NCBI GenBank assembly: GCA_964562985.1
Contig: CAZLWE010000031.1
Location: forward strand, 1 to 40,831
Reading direction: 5' to 3'
Length of the DNA stretch: 40,831 nucleotides
Source: SHLQ01 sp964562985
GTDB taxonomy: Bacteria; Actinomycetota; Acidimicrobiia; Acidimicrobiales; SHLQ01
The notes beneath the pieces are model-generated. The model did no database searches. It saw only the letters and a list, made by a program, of their open reading frames with translations, and was not told where the DNA came from. The position numbers and the translations under genes were made by a program. Each line of letters starts with the position of its first letter. The stretch's first letter is position 1. Below, one piece after another: positions 28,019 through 36,476 of the stretch.

Positions 28019-30577
28019 CTAGGAATCGTCGCGTTGCGATGAGCTCTGCCAGATCCCAGGGTGCAACTTGGCGGTGACGGGCCTGGGTTCGAGTTCAGCG
28101 AGGTCTTGTTCGAGGTTGCGGCATTGAGTCCGCGAGTTCACGTAGGTACGGAAGGCTTTCGCTGCGTCGTTGTGTGCTGTCTCCGCCTGTTGGCGCAGTG
28201 CATCATTGTTCGGTTCCGAATCGGCTTGCAGTCGGACCGTTTCGGCAGAAACCAGTAGTCGGCCAGCCTCTGCATCGAGCTCCGACGTTTTGTGCTCGAG
28301 CTTTTCAAGTTGATCGGTGAGACGAGCAATTTCGGCGAGGTCGCTCTCATCGGGTTCAGCGTTGAGCGCGATCTCGTCAATTGCGAGGATGAGAATGCCG
28401 AGTGGGAGGCTTTCAACCAGCATGCCCAACGGGGTGTCGTATGGACCGAGAGCCGAACCGCGGCGAACACGAAGCGGAGCAAGTGCGAGCGTCGCAGAGC
28501 CAAGTGCCGTCGTGAGTGAAGCCGGATTGGCATCGACGCGCCGTACCTCGGCATCGATTCGACCGGCCTTGAGGATCCCGCGGACGCGTTCCAGCTCTTC
28601 TCTGTCTGCATCCGGCACGTAGGCGATCATGTGCGCCTGGGACCACTCCTCATGCCGTTCGATAAGCCAGGCCAGAAGTGAGGTGAGCTGGCCCGCTTGA
28701 TCGTCGGACCACCACAGAGCTATCTCGCGTTCTTTGCGCGGCGTGTCTTCGAAGCGGCGCCAGTCAGCCTGGTTTACGTCGAGTACCGCGACGTTGGTTC
28801 CGAACCGAACGCAACTCTGCAACATTTCGCCGTAGGTGTTGCGCTCCTCGTCAGACCCGCGAAGATCGTGAACGCCAAAGAGCGTGAGGTTTGGACGGAT
28901 TCGCCCGATGCCATGGGACTGCACGAGGGTCTGCACGCCTAGTGCGGGATTGTCAGATACGACGGCCCGAGCGAAACCGCCAGGAGCGACGGCACGCACC
29001 TCTTCGGCAAGTTCTTGTTCGACGGCTGCCGCCTCCCGGCGCTTCACCGGACCACGACCCTCGATCACCCGTACGGCCGTCAGGAAGCCGGTCCCGCCTT
29101 CGAGCCATGACCCCATTTTGAGCATTCGCTCGCGTGCGAATGGCTCTCGAGGGACGAATGCGAGTGCACATGGGCGCCAATCCCGTGCTGGCCGCGGCTC
29201 GATCGCGTGCGCCTGAAGGTGGTTGCGGGCTCGAGTGTAGTGGTACGAGCCGACGCTGTCGATCCATCGGTCGGGGACGTCGCGTCGGCGGAGGTAGCCG
29301 TACAGGGCCACGAACACGAGCGCAGCCAGCGCACCCGCCACTGGATTGATCGCGATGATCGCTCCAACGCAGGCAATTGTGCCAGCCAGGCTTGCACGGT
29401 GGCCTCCGAACTTGAAGGTCGGTCGAAACGCCGTGGAGCCCGCTCGGAATTCGTAGTAGGTGGCGTAGTTGATGATGGCGTAGCTGGCCAGGAAGAACAT
29501 GGAGATGATCGGGGCGATCGCGTTGAGGTCTCCAACAGCAACTGTGGCCAACGCGATGATCACCGAGACTGCGAGCGCCTTGCGAGGGTTATTCGATGGT
29601 CCGGCGCCCTCCGCGAATCGATCAAGGCCCGGTAGCACCTTGTCTTCGCCAAGTCGTTGGAGGACTCGGGGACTACCCAGCGTGGACGCGAGAGCGGATG
29701 AAATGGTCGCAGCGAGTACGCCGACCAACATGGTCCAGCTCACCAGAGACAGATCACCGATGACCGTGTTGGTGTTCTCCACGAGCGCCTGTGCGGTGCT
29801 GTTTCCGGCGAGCAACACGATCACGACGAGGTACACCACGGTGGAGAGACCAACGGCAGCGAAGGTGCCGCGGGTGATTGACAAGCTCGGTGTACGAAGA
29901 TCACCCGACATCGCAACGCCTTGGCTAAATCCGGTCACCGCGGGGAAGAAAATAGCGAAGGCGGTCCAGAAGCCGACGCTTTCCTCGGGTGCTTCGGCTG
30001 CATCGGGAGCGGCAATGTTGTCGGTGAACTGGCCGAAATCGAAACTGCCGATCGAACCGAAGAGGAACGACAACAGCGCGATGATCAGGAGAGCCATAAC
30101 GAAGAATTGGAGCCTGGTCGCAAGGTCCGATCCCACGAACGCGATCACGGCGATGAGCAATACAAGGCCAGCGGCGATGAGCTGGACCAAGCGAAGGTTG
30201 TCTCGTCCGAGCGCGGTGACCACCGCTTCAGCAAAACCGATCGAGTAGAAGGCGATCGATACGGAGATTGCGAGGTAGAGCACAACTCCGACCGCACCCC
30301 CGAACTCGATCCCGAGCGTGCGCGAGATGATGTAGTACTCGCCACCTCCACCGACGCGAATGTTCGTGGCCACCGTCGCAAGCGAAATGCTCGTAAGGAC
30401 CGAGACCAGAGTGGAAAGCCCGAGAATGAGCAGCGCCTGAAATAGCCCGACCGAGCCCACCACGAACGGGACGAGCAGGAAAAGGACAAGTCCCAGGATC
30501 GTCAGGATGCTCGGTGTAAACACCCCGCCAAATGTTCCAAGCGTCCCCTGTATAGGTTGCGGCCGCGTCGTTGACAT
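28019..30577 (-). CDS. APC-superfamily cation-chloride cotransporter-like (SLC12) protein
   Basis: 852 residues. The N-terminal L-G-T-F-G-G-V-F-T-P-S-I-L-T-I-L-G and about twelve helices (to about residue 440) match the SLC12-like branch of the amino acid-polyamine-cation superfamily. The hydrophilic C-terminus (about 445-850) has a Rossmann-like region (A-L-A-F-V-P-R-E-P-F, then L-W-W-S-D-D-Q-A-G-Q-L) as in bacterial and eukaryotic cation-chloride cotransporters, and ends in a long coiled coil (about 765-830, Leu/Glu/Lys-rich). Probably imports or exports K+/Cl- or amino acids and is gated by its cytoplasmic tail (inference). TAATCT lies 8 nt before the ATG. Convergent with the oxidoreductase gene. 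Confidence 0.85.
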   Translation of the reverse strand: MSTTRPQPIQGTLGTFGGVFTPSILTILGLVLFLLVPFVVGSVGLFQALLILGLSTLVSVLTSISLATVATNIRVGGGGEYYIISRTLGIEFGGAVGVVLYLAISVSIAFYSIGFAEAVVTALGRDNLRLVQLIAAGLVLLIAVIAFVGSDLATRLQFFVMALLIIALLSFLFGSIGSFDFGQFTDNIAAPDAAEAPEESVGFWTAFAIFFPAVTGFSQGVAMSGDLRTPSLSITRGTFAAVGLSTVVYLVVIVLLAGNSTAQALVENTNTVIGDLSLVSWTMLVGVLAATISSALASTLGSPRVLQRLGEDKVLPGLDRFAEGAGPSNNPRKALAVSVIIALATVAVGDLNAIAPIISMFFLASYAIINYATYYEFRAGSTAFRPTFKFGGHRASLAGTIACVGAIIAINPVAGALAALVFVALYGYLRRRDVPDRWIDSVGSYHYTRARNHLQAHAIEPRPARDWRPCALAFVPREPFARERMLKMGSWLEGGTGFLTAVRVIEGRGPVKRREAAAVEQELAEEVRAVAPGGFARAVVSDNPALGVQTLVQSHGIGRIRPNLTLFGVHDLRGSDEERNTYGEMLQSCVRFGTNVAVLDVNQADWRRFEDTPRKEREIALWWSDDQAGQLTSLLAWLIERHEEWSQAHMIAYVPDADREELERVRGILKAGRIDAEVRRVDANPASLTTALGSATLALAPLRVRRGSALGPYDTPLGMLVESLPLGILILAIDEIALNAEPDESDLAEIARLTDQLEKLEHKTSELDAEAGRLLVSAETVRLQADSEPNNDALRQQAETAHNDAAKAFRTYVNSRTQCRNLEQDLAELEPRPVTAKLHPGIWQSSSQRDDS

Positions 30578-30585
30578 TGCAGAGC

Positions 30586-30591
30586 AGATTA
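30586..30591 (-). promoter_or_regulatory. Putative -10 (TAATCT) of the SLC12-like gene
   Basis: On the minus strand TAATCT is followed by 8 nt and the ATG at 30577. The rest of 30592-30734 holds no gene; I see no clear terminator for the upstream GGDEF-like gene. Confidence 0.4.
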
Positions 30592-30734
30592 GTGGACCAG
30601 CTTGGTTTGATCTCTATGGGCCGAAGAAACTACCGAATGAGCTCCCAGCTGCGAAGCCGGTGGGAGCGGACGCGGCCTCTGGCCAACCGCAGAGCGGGTC
30701 GAGGGTGCCCTAGCGCCCGGATCCCGCCGTGCGG

Positions 30735-31565
30735 CTATAAGTCTGGAATTGCGACTTCGATGCGGTCTTGGTGCCATTCGGTGGCCGAGTCAAGCGCTTC
30801 GCTTGCTTTGCCTACGAGGTCGCGAACTTCAAAGGCATGCGCTGGATAACAGGCAACGCCTGCCCACACGGTGAGCTTGTGGTCGTCTTCACTGATCTTT
30901 CGTCGGACCCGTTCGATGGTCCACACGGCACCGTTCTCTGGTGTGTCTTCGAGTACGAGTGCGTACAGACCTTTTGAGGTCCGACATGCTGTGTCCGATT
31001 CGCGAAGCGTTGCGAGCAGGTAATTCGAGACCAGCGTTGGGTCGGCTGGCTTCCGATCACCGGGCGTGCCGGCATTGACTTCGAGCAGCACGACGGACAC
31101 TGGACGGAGGTGTCGGCGCGCAGCAGCAACTCGTGCTTCGACGGCGGCGCGAAAGTAGGTCTCGGTGAATAGCCCGGTTTGGGAATCCTTGATCACCTGA
31201 CGTGGGGATGTGCTCGCCGTGGCTTCGTTCTTGATCTGCTCTTCGACGCGCTCAGCTCGTTCTTGTTCGGTCGCCTGTGTGGCAGCGAGTTCGTCGCCTA
31301 GCGATCTGACCGCATCTTCTGCGGTGATGCGCGCCTGGACTTGCGAGGTGACGGTCTGTTCCAGGCCTGCCGATTGCTGCTTTTCGTGCTCGAGGAGCTG
31401 CTCGGTTTCTTCGAGCGATCGGCTATAGACCGCGCCGATAATGCCCGCGCCAAGGGCTGCGACTCCGGAGAAGATCCCCAAACTTGCACCTTGAACGGCG
31501 GCGAAGATCCCGAGGACGAGACCTGTTACCCCGACGGCGATCGCTACGAGAGCGCGCGAATTCAT
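30735..31565 (-). CDS. Membrane protein with coiled coil and degenerate GGDEF-like domain
   Basis: 276 residues from MNSRALVAIAVGVTGLVLGI. Two membrane helices (about 5-25 and 28-48), a coiled coil (S-L-E-E-T-E-Q-L-L-E-H-E-K-Q-Q to about 115), then a GGDEF-fold domain (about 128-270): D-S-Q-T-G-L-F-T-E-T-Y-F aligns with D-x-L-T-G-L-x-N-R and V-S-V-V-L-L-E-V-N-A-G with the metal strand, but the signature G-G-D-E-F reads K-G-L-Y-A. Cyclase activity is therefore unlikely; it may bind nucleotide or act as a structural receptor. A good AGGAG site fixes the ATG at 31565. 75 nt downstream of aat, same strand. Confidence 0.75.
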   Translation of the reverse strand: MNSRALVAIAVGVTGLVLGIFAAVQGASLGIFSGVAALGAGIIGAVYSRSLEETEQLLEHEKQQSAGLEQTVTSQVQARITAEDAVRSLGDELAATQATEQERAERVEEQIKNEATASTSPRQVIKDSQTGLFTETYFRAAVEARVAAARRHLRPVSVVLLEVNAGTPGDRKPADPTLVSNYLLATLRESDTACRTSKGLYALVLEDTPENGAVWTIERVRRKISEDDHKLTVWAGVACYPAHAFEVRDLVGKASEALDSATEWHQDRIEVAIPDL

Positions 31566-31640
31566 GACGTAGTCTCCTTCGGCGCTTGTGTTCTCAATCT
31601 CAAGGGTTAAACCTCTCCCGGGTCTCAACGGGGGCGCTCA

Positions 31641-32297
31641 TCATTGGGCGACCGCCCTTTCCAATCGCCGAAGGTACTCGGTTCGTGATAGGTCGATTGC
31701 GCCAAGCGTAGACAGATGTGGTGTTAACCACTGCACGTCAAAGAGGGCAAACTCGTTGGTTTGCAACAGCGTATGTAACGCCGCCAGGGCGGCCTTGGAT
31801 GCATCGGTTTCCCTGTGGAACATCGATTCTCCGGCGAAGAGGCCCGCAATCGCGATGCCGTACACGCCGCCGACGAGTTCACCTTCGGCGTTGCGAGTCT
31901 CCACCGAGTGAGCCCAACCCAACGCATGCAGCTCCTCGTAGGCAGCAATGATCTGGGCATCGATCCAGCCATGGGGGCGCCCAGGGTCAGCACACGCTCG
32001 GATGACCTCATCGAAGGCGGTGTTCACCGTGAACGTGAAGGATCTCATGGACCGCCGAAGACTTCGAGAGATGTGCAGCTCACCGATCGGGATGACCGCC
32101 CGCGGATCGGGCGACCACCAGGCAATTGGGCCATCGGGTACGAGTGGCATTGGGAACAGCCCATTTGCGTAGGCGCTGAGAATCGTTGACGGGTGGAGGT
32201 CTGCGCCGACACCAACGATGCCGTGCTCGTCTGCCGAATCGGCTGGCGGAAAGACCCACTGCGATTCGACCGAAGGGGTTGGCTGAAATCGGACCAT
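31641..32297 (-). CDS. aat: Leucyl/phenylalanyl-tRNA-protein transferase
   Basis: 218 residues. F-P-P-A-D-S-A-D-E-H-G-I-V-G-V-G-A-D-L, Y-A-N-G-L-F-P-M-P and the hallmark I-A-W-W-S-P-D-P-R-A-V-I-P, followed by G-W-I-D-A-Q-I-I-A-A-Y, G-L-F-A-G-E-S-M-F-H and L-F-D-V-Q-W-L-T-P-H-L are all conserved in Aat. It transfers Leu or Phe from tRNA to N-terminal Arg/Lys of proteins, making N-degrons for ClpAP/ClpS. Length is normal. In many actinobacteria this enzyme is retained without a nearby clp gene, as here. Confidence 0.95.
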   Translation of the reverse strand: MVRFQPTPSVESQWVFPPADSADEHGIVGVGADLHPSTILSAYANGLFPMPLVPDGPIAWWSPDPRAVIPIGELHISRSLRRSMRSFTFTVNTAFDEVIRACADPGRPHGWIDAQIIAAYEELHALGWAHSVETRNAEGELVGGVYGIAIAGLFAGESMFHRETDASKAALAALHTLLQTNEFALFDVQWLTPHLSTLGAIDLSRTEYLRRLERAVAQ

Positions 32298-32357
32298 GGT
32301 CGGCCTGCTTAGATGACTGGTCGAAGGATCACAGTCGTGGGCGAAAATGAGCTGGGC

Positions 32358-32453
32358 TTAAGCGAACGCGATCGCGACCAGCGGCGCGATGAGGCCGATG
32401 ACCAAGAGGACAGCGAGAGCCAAGATGCAGCCTTGACGAGTTTGGGGAGACAC
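32358..32453 (-). CDS. Possible 31-residue single-span membrane peptide
   Basis: A GTG at 32453 opens V-S-P-Q-T-R-Q-G-C-I-L-A and then an almost pure hydrophobic helix to A-I-A-F-A before TAA. Third codon positions are nearly all G/C, fitting local coding style. A short polar N-terminus plus one helix suits a tail-less membrane peptide. There is no clear Shine-Dalgarno. It lies between aat and lysC, divergent from lysC by 24 nt. It could be chance; sequence conservation would decide. Confidence 0.4.
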   Translation of the reverse strand: MSPQTRQGCILALAVLLVIGLIAPLVAIAFA

Positions 32454-32463
32454 GTTCCAACGT

Positions 32464-32469
32464 TACCGT
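32464..32469 (+). promoter_or_regulatory. Putative -10 (TACCGT) of lysC
   Basis: TACCGT is followed by 8 nt and the GTG at 32478; no ribosome binding site is present. Confidence 0.4.
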
Positions 32470-32477
32470 GATTCGCC

Positions 32478-33689
32478 GTGGCTCTTGTCGTTCAAAAGTT
32501 TGGAGGGACCTCCGTCGCTGATGCGGATCGCATCCGGGAGGTCGCAGATCATGTCGCGCGCTGTCGACGACGTGGCGACCAGGTCGTCCTCGTCGTGTCG
32601 GCGATGGGTAAGGAAACCGATCAGCTGCTTCGCCTCGCCGATCAAGTGTCGAAGACGCAACCGGGCCGCGAGATGGATCTGTTGATCACGGGCGGCGAAC
32701 GAAAGTCATGCGCACTGGTGGCGATGGCATTGCACGACGTCGGCGTTCCCAGCGCGTCTTTCACTGGCTCACAAGCGGGCTTTTTAACCGACACCAATCA
32801 TCGCAACGCGAAGATTCTGGAGATCAATCCGTACCGTATTCGTGAGGCGATCGACGCTGGCATGGTGCCGATCGTTGCCGGGTCGCAAGGTGTTTCGACC
32901 GAGAAAGACGTCACCTTCCTCGGCCGAGGAGGCTCCGACACAACCGCCGTGGCTCTGGCGCACGCACTCGAAGCGGATTCGTGTGAGCTCTACACCGATG
33001 TGTCCGGGGTGTTCACGACCGATCCGCGCGTCGTTTCTACGGCACGAAAGATGCCGACCATCAGCTTCGATGAAATGCTGGAAATGACCGCGGTTGGCTG
33101 CCCGAAGCCGGTTATGCGGTCAGTCGAAGTCGCCCAACGATTTCGGGTACCGCTACACGTTCGATCTGCCTTTACCTGGGAGCCAGGCACCTGGGTCATC
33201 GAGGAGGACTCCACTATGGAACATGCAATCGTTACCGGTCTCGTGCCGGACACATCTCAGTCGAAGGTCACCGTTTGTGGGGTGCCCGACGAGCCGGGCA
33301 TCGCTGCGGCAATGTTCCGTTCTCTCGCGGATGCGAACGTCAACGTGGACATGATCGTGCAGAACGTTTCGGATGAGGGGCGTACCGACATCTCGTTCAC
33401 CTGCCCGACCGAGGAAGTCGAGCAAGCTGCGGACATCTGCGGTACGAGCATCGAGGCTGACTGTCGCGTCGAGACCGACACCGAGATCGGCCGGGTCTCC
33501 ATCGTTGGCGCTGGGATGAAGTCGAATCCCGGAGTCGCCGCGACCATGTTTGAGACGCTGGCTGCCAAAGACATCAACATCGAGATGATCTCCACCTCCG
33601 CGATTCGCATCAGCTGTGTGGTACGTGCCGCCGATGTCGACGCAGCTACCCAAGCGCTCCACGACGCCTTTGAGTTGGAAAAGGGCTAA
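32478..33689 (+). CDS. lysC: Aspartate kinase
   Basis: 403 residues from a GTG: M-A-L-V-V-Q-K-F-G-G-T-S-V-A-D. The K-F-G-G-T-S phosphate loop, L-L-I-T-G-G-E-R-K-S, F-L-G-R-G-G-S-D-T-T-A-V-A-L and L-Y-T-D-V-S-G-V-F-T-T-D-P-R define the kinase domain (about 1-245). Two C-terminal ACT domains follow (V-T-V-C-G-V-P-D-E-P-G-I and V-S-I-V-G-A-G-M-K-S-N-P-G-V), so feedback by Lys/Thr is expected. First step of Lys, Met, Thr and diaminopimelate synthesis. In related bacteria an internal start gives a small ACT-only subunit; this may apply here but was not tested. asd is not adjacent. Confidence 0.95.
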   Translation: MALVVQKFGGTSVADADRIREVADHVARCRRRGDQVVLVVSAMGKETDQLLRLADQVSKTQPGREMDLLITGGERKSCALVAMALHDVGVPSASFTGSQAGFLTDTNHRNAKILEINPYRIREAIDAGMVPIVAGSQGVSTEKDVTFLGRGGSDTTAVALAHALEADSCELYTDVSGVFTTDPRVVSTARKMPTISFDEMLEMTAVGCPKPVMRSVEVAQRFRVPLHVRSAFTWEPGTWVIEEDSTMEHAIVTGLVPDTSQSKVTVCGVPDEPGIAAAMFRSLADANVNVDMIVQNVSDEGRTDISFTCPTEEVEQAADICGTSIEADCRVETDTEIGRVSIVGAGMKSNPGVAATMFETLAAKDINIEMISTSAIRISCVVRAADVDAATQALHDAFELEKG

Positions 33690-33852
33690 CGCTCCCTTCG
33701 TCGAACCACGTCTCGCTGGCCGCCTGCGGTCGCTACCCACCGCTGCGAGCGAACCCGATTACAGCGAGATTTGTGTGATTCTGTAGTGCCTGTCTGGCCA
33801 TTTGTCACCGTCTGTAGCTTGAATGGACGGGTAAGGCGAGGATTGGGAAAAG

Positions 33853-35217
33853 TTGAGTTTCGTCAACTGGCGCAGTTTCGATGTGAGGCCCATGGTCGGC
33901 ATGGTCTCCGTCGCGCTCATACTCGCAGTCAGCCTGATGGCATTTGCCGCCAACCGATCGGGTGATGAGGTGGAGACCTCCTCAGCAGGCGGGCTCGATG
34001 AGACCACTGAACTAGTCGCTCGCCAGGTTGGCGTGCAGGTCGCGGGTCGACAGGTTGTCGTGCCGTCGCTCGCCGCCCCGGTTGCAGAGGAGTCCATCAT
34101 TGCCGCTGATGTCGCGGTACCTCAACAGATCGATGCCGCCCCCCAGATCGCGGAGCTCGCGGCCGGTGGGGATCTGCTAGCAGCCGCCCCAGCGACGTCA
34201 GCGGTCCCGAATCCCGGTGCCAACGCACCCCTGGCCGGTTCGACCGTCGCTCCTGTCCGGGCGCCAGCGCCGCCCGGGCCTTCCACGACAGTCGCAGTGG
34301 CCTCCCCGGAGACGCGTCGCGAGACCACGACGACATCAACTGACGTCGCACGGACACCGACCACCTCCTCGCAAAGGGCTCCACTACCTACGACGACCAC
34401 CACCACCGTGGCAGCACCTCCTGTGGTCGACGGTCGGTACACGATCGAGCAGGTCATCTTCGGAACGATCGCTGCCGGGGACGATTCGAATCCCAATGAG
34501 GAATCACCGATGGGCCGTCATGAAGCCCCACTGTTTTTGCCGCAGGGATGGAACTGGGCACAAGGGCCTTCGCGCAATGACCAATGGGGAAATCTTCGGT
34601 CAAATCAATTTGTCGAGTGGCGCTGCGCCGTGATCCCTGAGCTCGGACACACCCCTCCGGTGCCCTTCCGTATCAATGTTCGCAACGGGGCGTACTACCA
34701 GTTTGCAAACGGGTCGTGGAACGAGGCCTTCTCCGTAGACCTCGACTCGAACGATCATGGCGCGTATCTCGGTCAGCCCGGTCAGGTAAACCAGGACCCG
34801 TTTGGTTCAGGGGGTGCGGGCCGAATCGAATGGCGCCAAGAAGCCGACGGAAGTTTCTCCGCCCCGTGGAATCCCGATGCGTTGTTTATGCACTTTTGGG
34901 CTGGGCGACGCCAAGCTCCTGCCGGCGGCCAGACTGCGGAATTCCTCACCTCTGAACTGCGCTTGCAACAACCCGATGGTCAACAGGTCGACCTCAGCCA
35001 GGTACGGGTCCTGTTCCAATGTGGAATCGACTACTACAACTCCACCGGCGGCCAAGGTACGCAAGTCCCAGGGCCCGGAATCGCCACATACCAACTGGCA
35101 TCACCGACCTGGACCCCCGGCCTCTGGGTGACTCTGCCAGGGGACGTGCCGGCGGCCTCAACCGCCGACTTCCGCACGTGGCTAGAAGCCAACCTCCCGC
35201 CAGACGTTCGTCGTTGA
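33853..35217 (+). CDS. Secreted or membrane-anchored protein with Thr/Pro-rich stalk and unknown C-terminal domain
   Basis: 454 residues from a TTG with GGGAAAAG upstream; an ATG at 33892 is an alternative start. A signal-anchor helix (V-S-V-A-L-I-L-A-V-S-L-M-A-F-A) leads to an Ala/Val-rich stretch, then a long Thr/Ser/Pro low-complexity stalk (about 125-195), a typical cell-wall spacer. The C-terminal about 255 residues form a globular domain with many Trp, Asn and Gly (F-L-P-Q-G-W-N-W-A-Q-G-P, F-V-E-W-R-C-A-V-I-P-E, A-L-F-M-H-F-W-A-G-R-R, V-L-F-Q-C-G-I-D-Y-Y) and two Cys that may pair. I do not recognise this domain; a beta-sandwich, lectin-like fold is a guess. The preceding 33690-33852 has no gene. 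Confidence 0.7.
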   Translation: MSFVNWRSFDVRPMVGMVSVALILAVSLMAFAANRSGDEVETSSAGGLDETTELVARQVGVQVAGRQVVVPSLAAPVAEESIIAADVAVPQQIDAAPQIAELAAGGDLLAAAPATSAVPNPGANAPLAGSTVAPVRAPAPPGPSTTVAVASPETRRETTTTSTDVARTPTTSSQRAPLPTTTTTTVAAPPVVDGRYTIEQVIFGTIAAGDDSNPNEESPMGRHEAPLFLPQGWNWAQGPSRNDQWGNLRSNQFVEWRCAVIPELGHTPPVPFRINVRNGAYYQFANGSWNEAFSVDLDSNDHGAYLGQPGQVNQDPFGSGGAGRIEWRQEADGSFSAPWNPDALFMHFWAGRRQAPAGGQTAEFLTSELRLQQPDGQQVDLSQVRVLFQCGIDYYNSTGGQGTQVPGPGIATYQLASPTWTPGLWVTLPGDVPAASTADFRTWLEANLPPDVRR

Positions 35218-35218
35218 C

Positions 35219-35346
35219 ACGTCGACACTTCCGGTCGACATCCGCGGACACCGACATGGTCGCTCCGCGAGCTCCGCTCCCTTAAGGCAATACGTCGACA
35301 CTTCCGGTCGACATCCGCGGACACCGACATGGTCGCTCCGCGAGCT
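35219..35346. repeat. Two perfect 55-bp direct repeats
   Basis: Copies at 35219-35273 and 35292-35346 are identical; period 73. Each contains GTCGAC-N7-GTCGAC and the 8-bp palindrome TCCGCGGA. The pair fills the gap between two convergent genes, and the second copy abuts the stop codon of the TetR gene. Confidence 0.9.
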
Positions 35347-36114
35347 TCAGCGCAGCTCAAAGAAGCGGTCGATGATGCCTTCGAAGGCGATGGAGAAGAG
35401 TGTCCATTCGCGATCGGTTCCGTCGGGGTCGGTCAAGATGATGCCTTCACGATCAGGAAAGTTCGTAAACCGCAGCGCCAATCCTTCGTTCACGGCGTAG
35501 GCCGCTGCGGCAAACTGCTGCATGCTAAGGCCCGGGCGAAGCTCCATGCCGAGGGCGGTCGTGATCTCTTCGTACCAAAGGCTGTATTGCTCGACCAAGT
35601 AATTTTCGCCGTCGACGAGCGCTTGCATGACCGCCGGATCGACCTGCGGTCGGGTCATGGCGGCGATTCGAAGCGCGCTATAGAGCTTCCAGTTGGAACT
35701 CTCGGCGAGGGAGCGGTAGTTGAAACCGCCGATCTGGCGGATGCCCTCACGTTTGAGGGCTTCTCGCTCGGCCAGAGATCCGTTCTCCAGAACATCGGCG
35801 TATTCGGCGAATAGGTCAGCGTTTGCTGCGCGGCTGGCTGGGAGACCGGCGGTTGCTGGGATGCTCAACAGATCGAGTACCGCAGCGCGTCGAAAAGCAT
35901 CCTGTGGCGTGTGGTTATCGTCCTGCCAAATTCGATAGGACATGCCACGGGGAACGTCTGCGTCGACGATCGCCCCGTCCAACGTCACTGCGTCGAGACC
36001 ACTTTCAACACCCGCTACCTTCAAACACTCGCGAGCGGCGTCGAGAAGCCGGCGACGGACCTCATCTGGCGGGTATTTGGGCGGACGACCTCTCGGCCTG
36101 GCTGTAATAGTCAT
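35347..36114 (-). CDS. TetR-like transcriptional regulator
   Basis: 255 residues. M-T-I-T-A-R-P-R-G-R-P-P-K-Y-P-P-D-E-V-R-R-R-L-L-D-A-A opens with a basic arm and helix 1. The expected recognition helix is less regular than usual (V-T-L-D-G-A-I-V-D-A-D-V-P-R-G-M-S-Y-R-I-W), with S-Y-R-I-W in place of the common Y-x-H-F. The rest is an all-helical ligand-binding domain of about 180 residues. Longer than average for TetR (about 200). Divergent from the gcvT riboswitch leader, but glycine control there is by RNA, so its target may be elsewhere. Its stop directly follows the second 55-bp repeat. Confidence 0.75.
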   Translation of the reverse strand: MTITARPRGRPPKYPPDEVRRRLLDAARECLKVAGVESGLDAVTLDGAIVDADVPRGMSYRIWQDDNHTPQDAFRRAAVLDLLSIPATAGLPASRAANADLFAEYADVLENGSLAEREALKREGIRQIGGFNYRSLAESSNWKLYSALRIAAMTRPQVDPAVMQALVDGENYLVEQYSLWYEEITTALGMELRPGLSMQQFAAAAYAVNEGLALRFTNFPDREGIILTDPDGTDREWTLFSIAFEGIIDRFFELR

Positions 36115-36243
36115 GTAGATTCGCTTGGTCGGCCGTGGCCAAGCCGCCTATGGTAACGCGTGCCTTCGCGTTTGTCTCCATGTTCCCACCTGATCGCCAT
36201 GGACACATCGCAGCACAGCAGCGGGGCACGGCACAACCTGCGC

Positions 36244-36249
36244 TACCAT
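36244..36249 (+). promoter_or_regulatory. Possible -10 (TACCAT) for the gcv leader
   Basis: TACCAT would place the RNA start near 36256, just before the first riboswitch stem. No good -35 is seen. Confidence 0.3.
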
Positions 36250-36270
36250 CTTTTTCGAAAGACACTCACT

Positions 36271-36454
36271 ACGTTGACATGAGAGAGCGCGGCGAACCTT
36301 CGCCGCCGCCGAAGGTGCAACGCGTCCGGTTCACCCAATCTGGCCGCGGAAACTCTCAGGCAAAAGGATCTTGTCGGCGTCACAATTCCTGGAAAGCCAA
36401 CCCGTCAGGGTTGCACCGATGGGGCTCAATCTCTCAGGTACCGAAGACAGGAAT
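36271..36454 (+). ncRNA. Tandem glycine riboswitch (gcvT element)
   Basis: Aptamer I: P1 ACGTTGACA (36271-36279) pairs with TGTCGGCGT (36372-36380) including two G-U pairs; P2 GAGAG (36281) with CTCTC (36353-36357); conserved GCCGAAGGTGCAA and CTCAGGCAAAAGGA are present. Aptamer II: P1 ATTCCTG (36385-36391) with CAGGAAT (36448-36454); P3-like AACCC-GTCA-GGGTT; CACCGATGGGGC and CTCTCAGGTACCGAAGACAGG-like end. The linker is only 4 nt. Family knowledge: such RNAs bind glycine and turn on glycine-cleavage genes. gcvT starts 22 nt downstream, with TTGGAG as its ribosome binding site, so control of translation or of early termination is expected. Confidence 0.92.
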
Positions 36455-36476
36455 CCATCGGGACTTGGAGTTCTGC

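Noticed and set aside
33690..33760. Possible terminator hairpins after lysC
   Set aside because: Only short imperfect stems (CCGC/GCGG, TCGCT/AGCGA) without a T tract.
36135..36476. N-terminal extension of GcvT by 114 residues
   Set aside because: This stretch is the glycine riboswitch RNA; conserved GcvT sequence starts at 36477.
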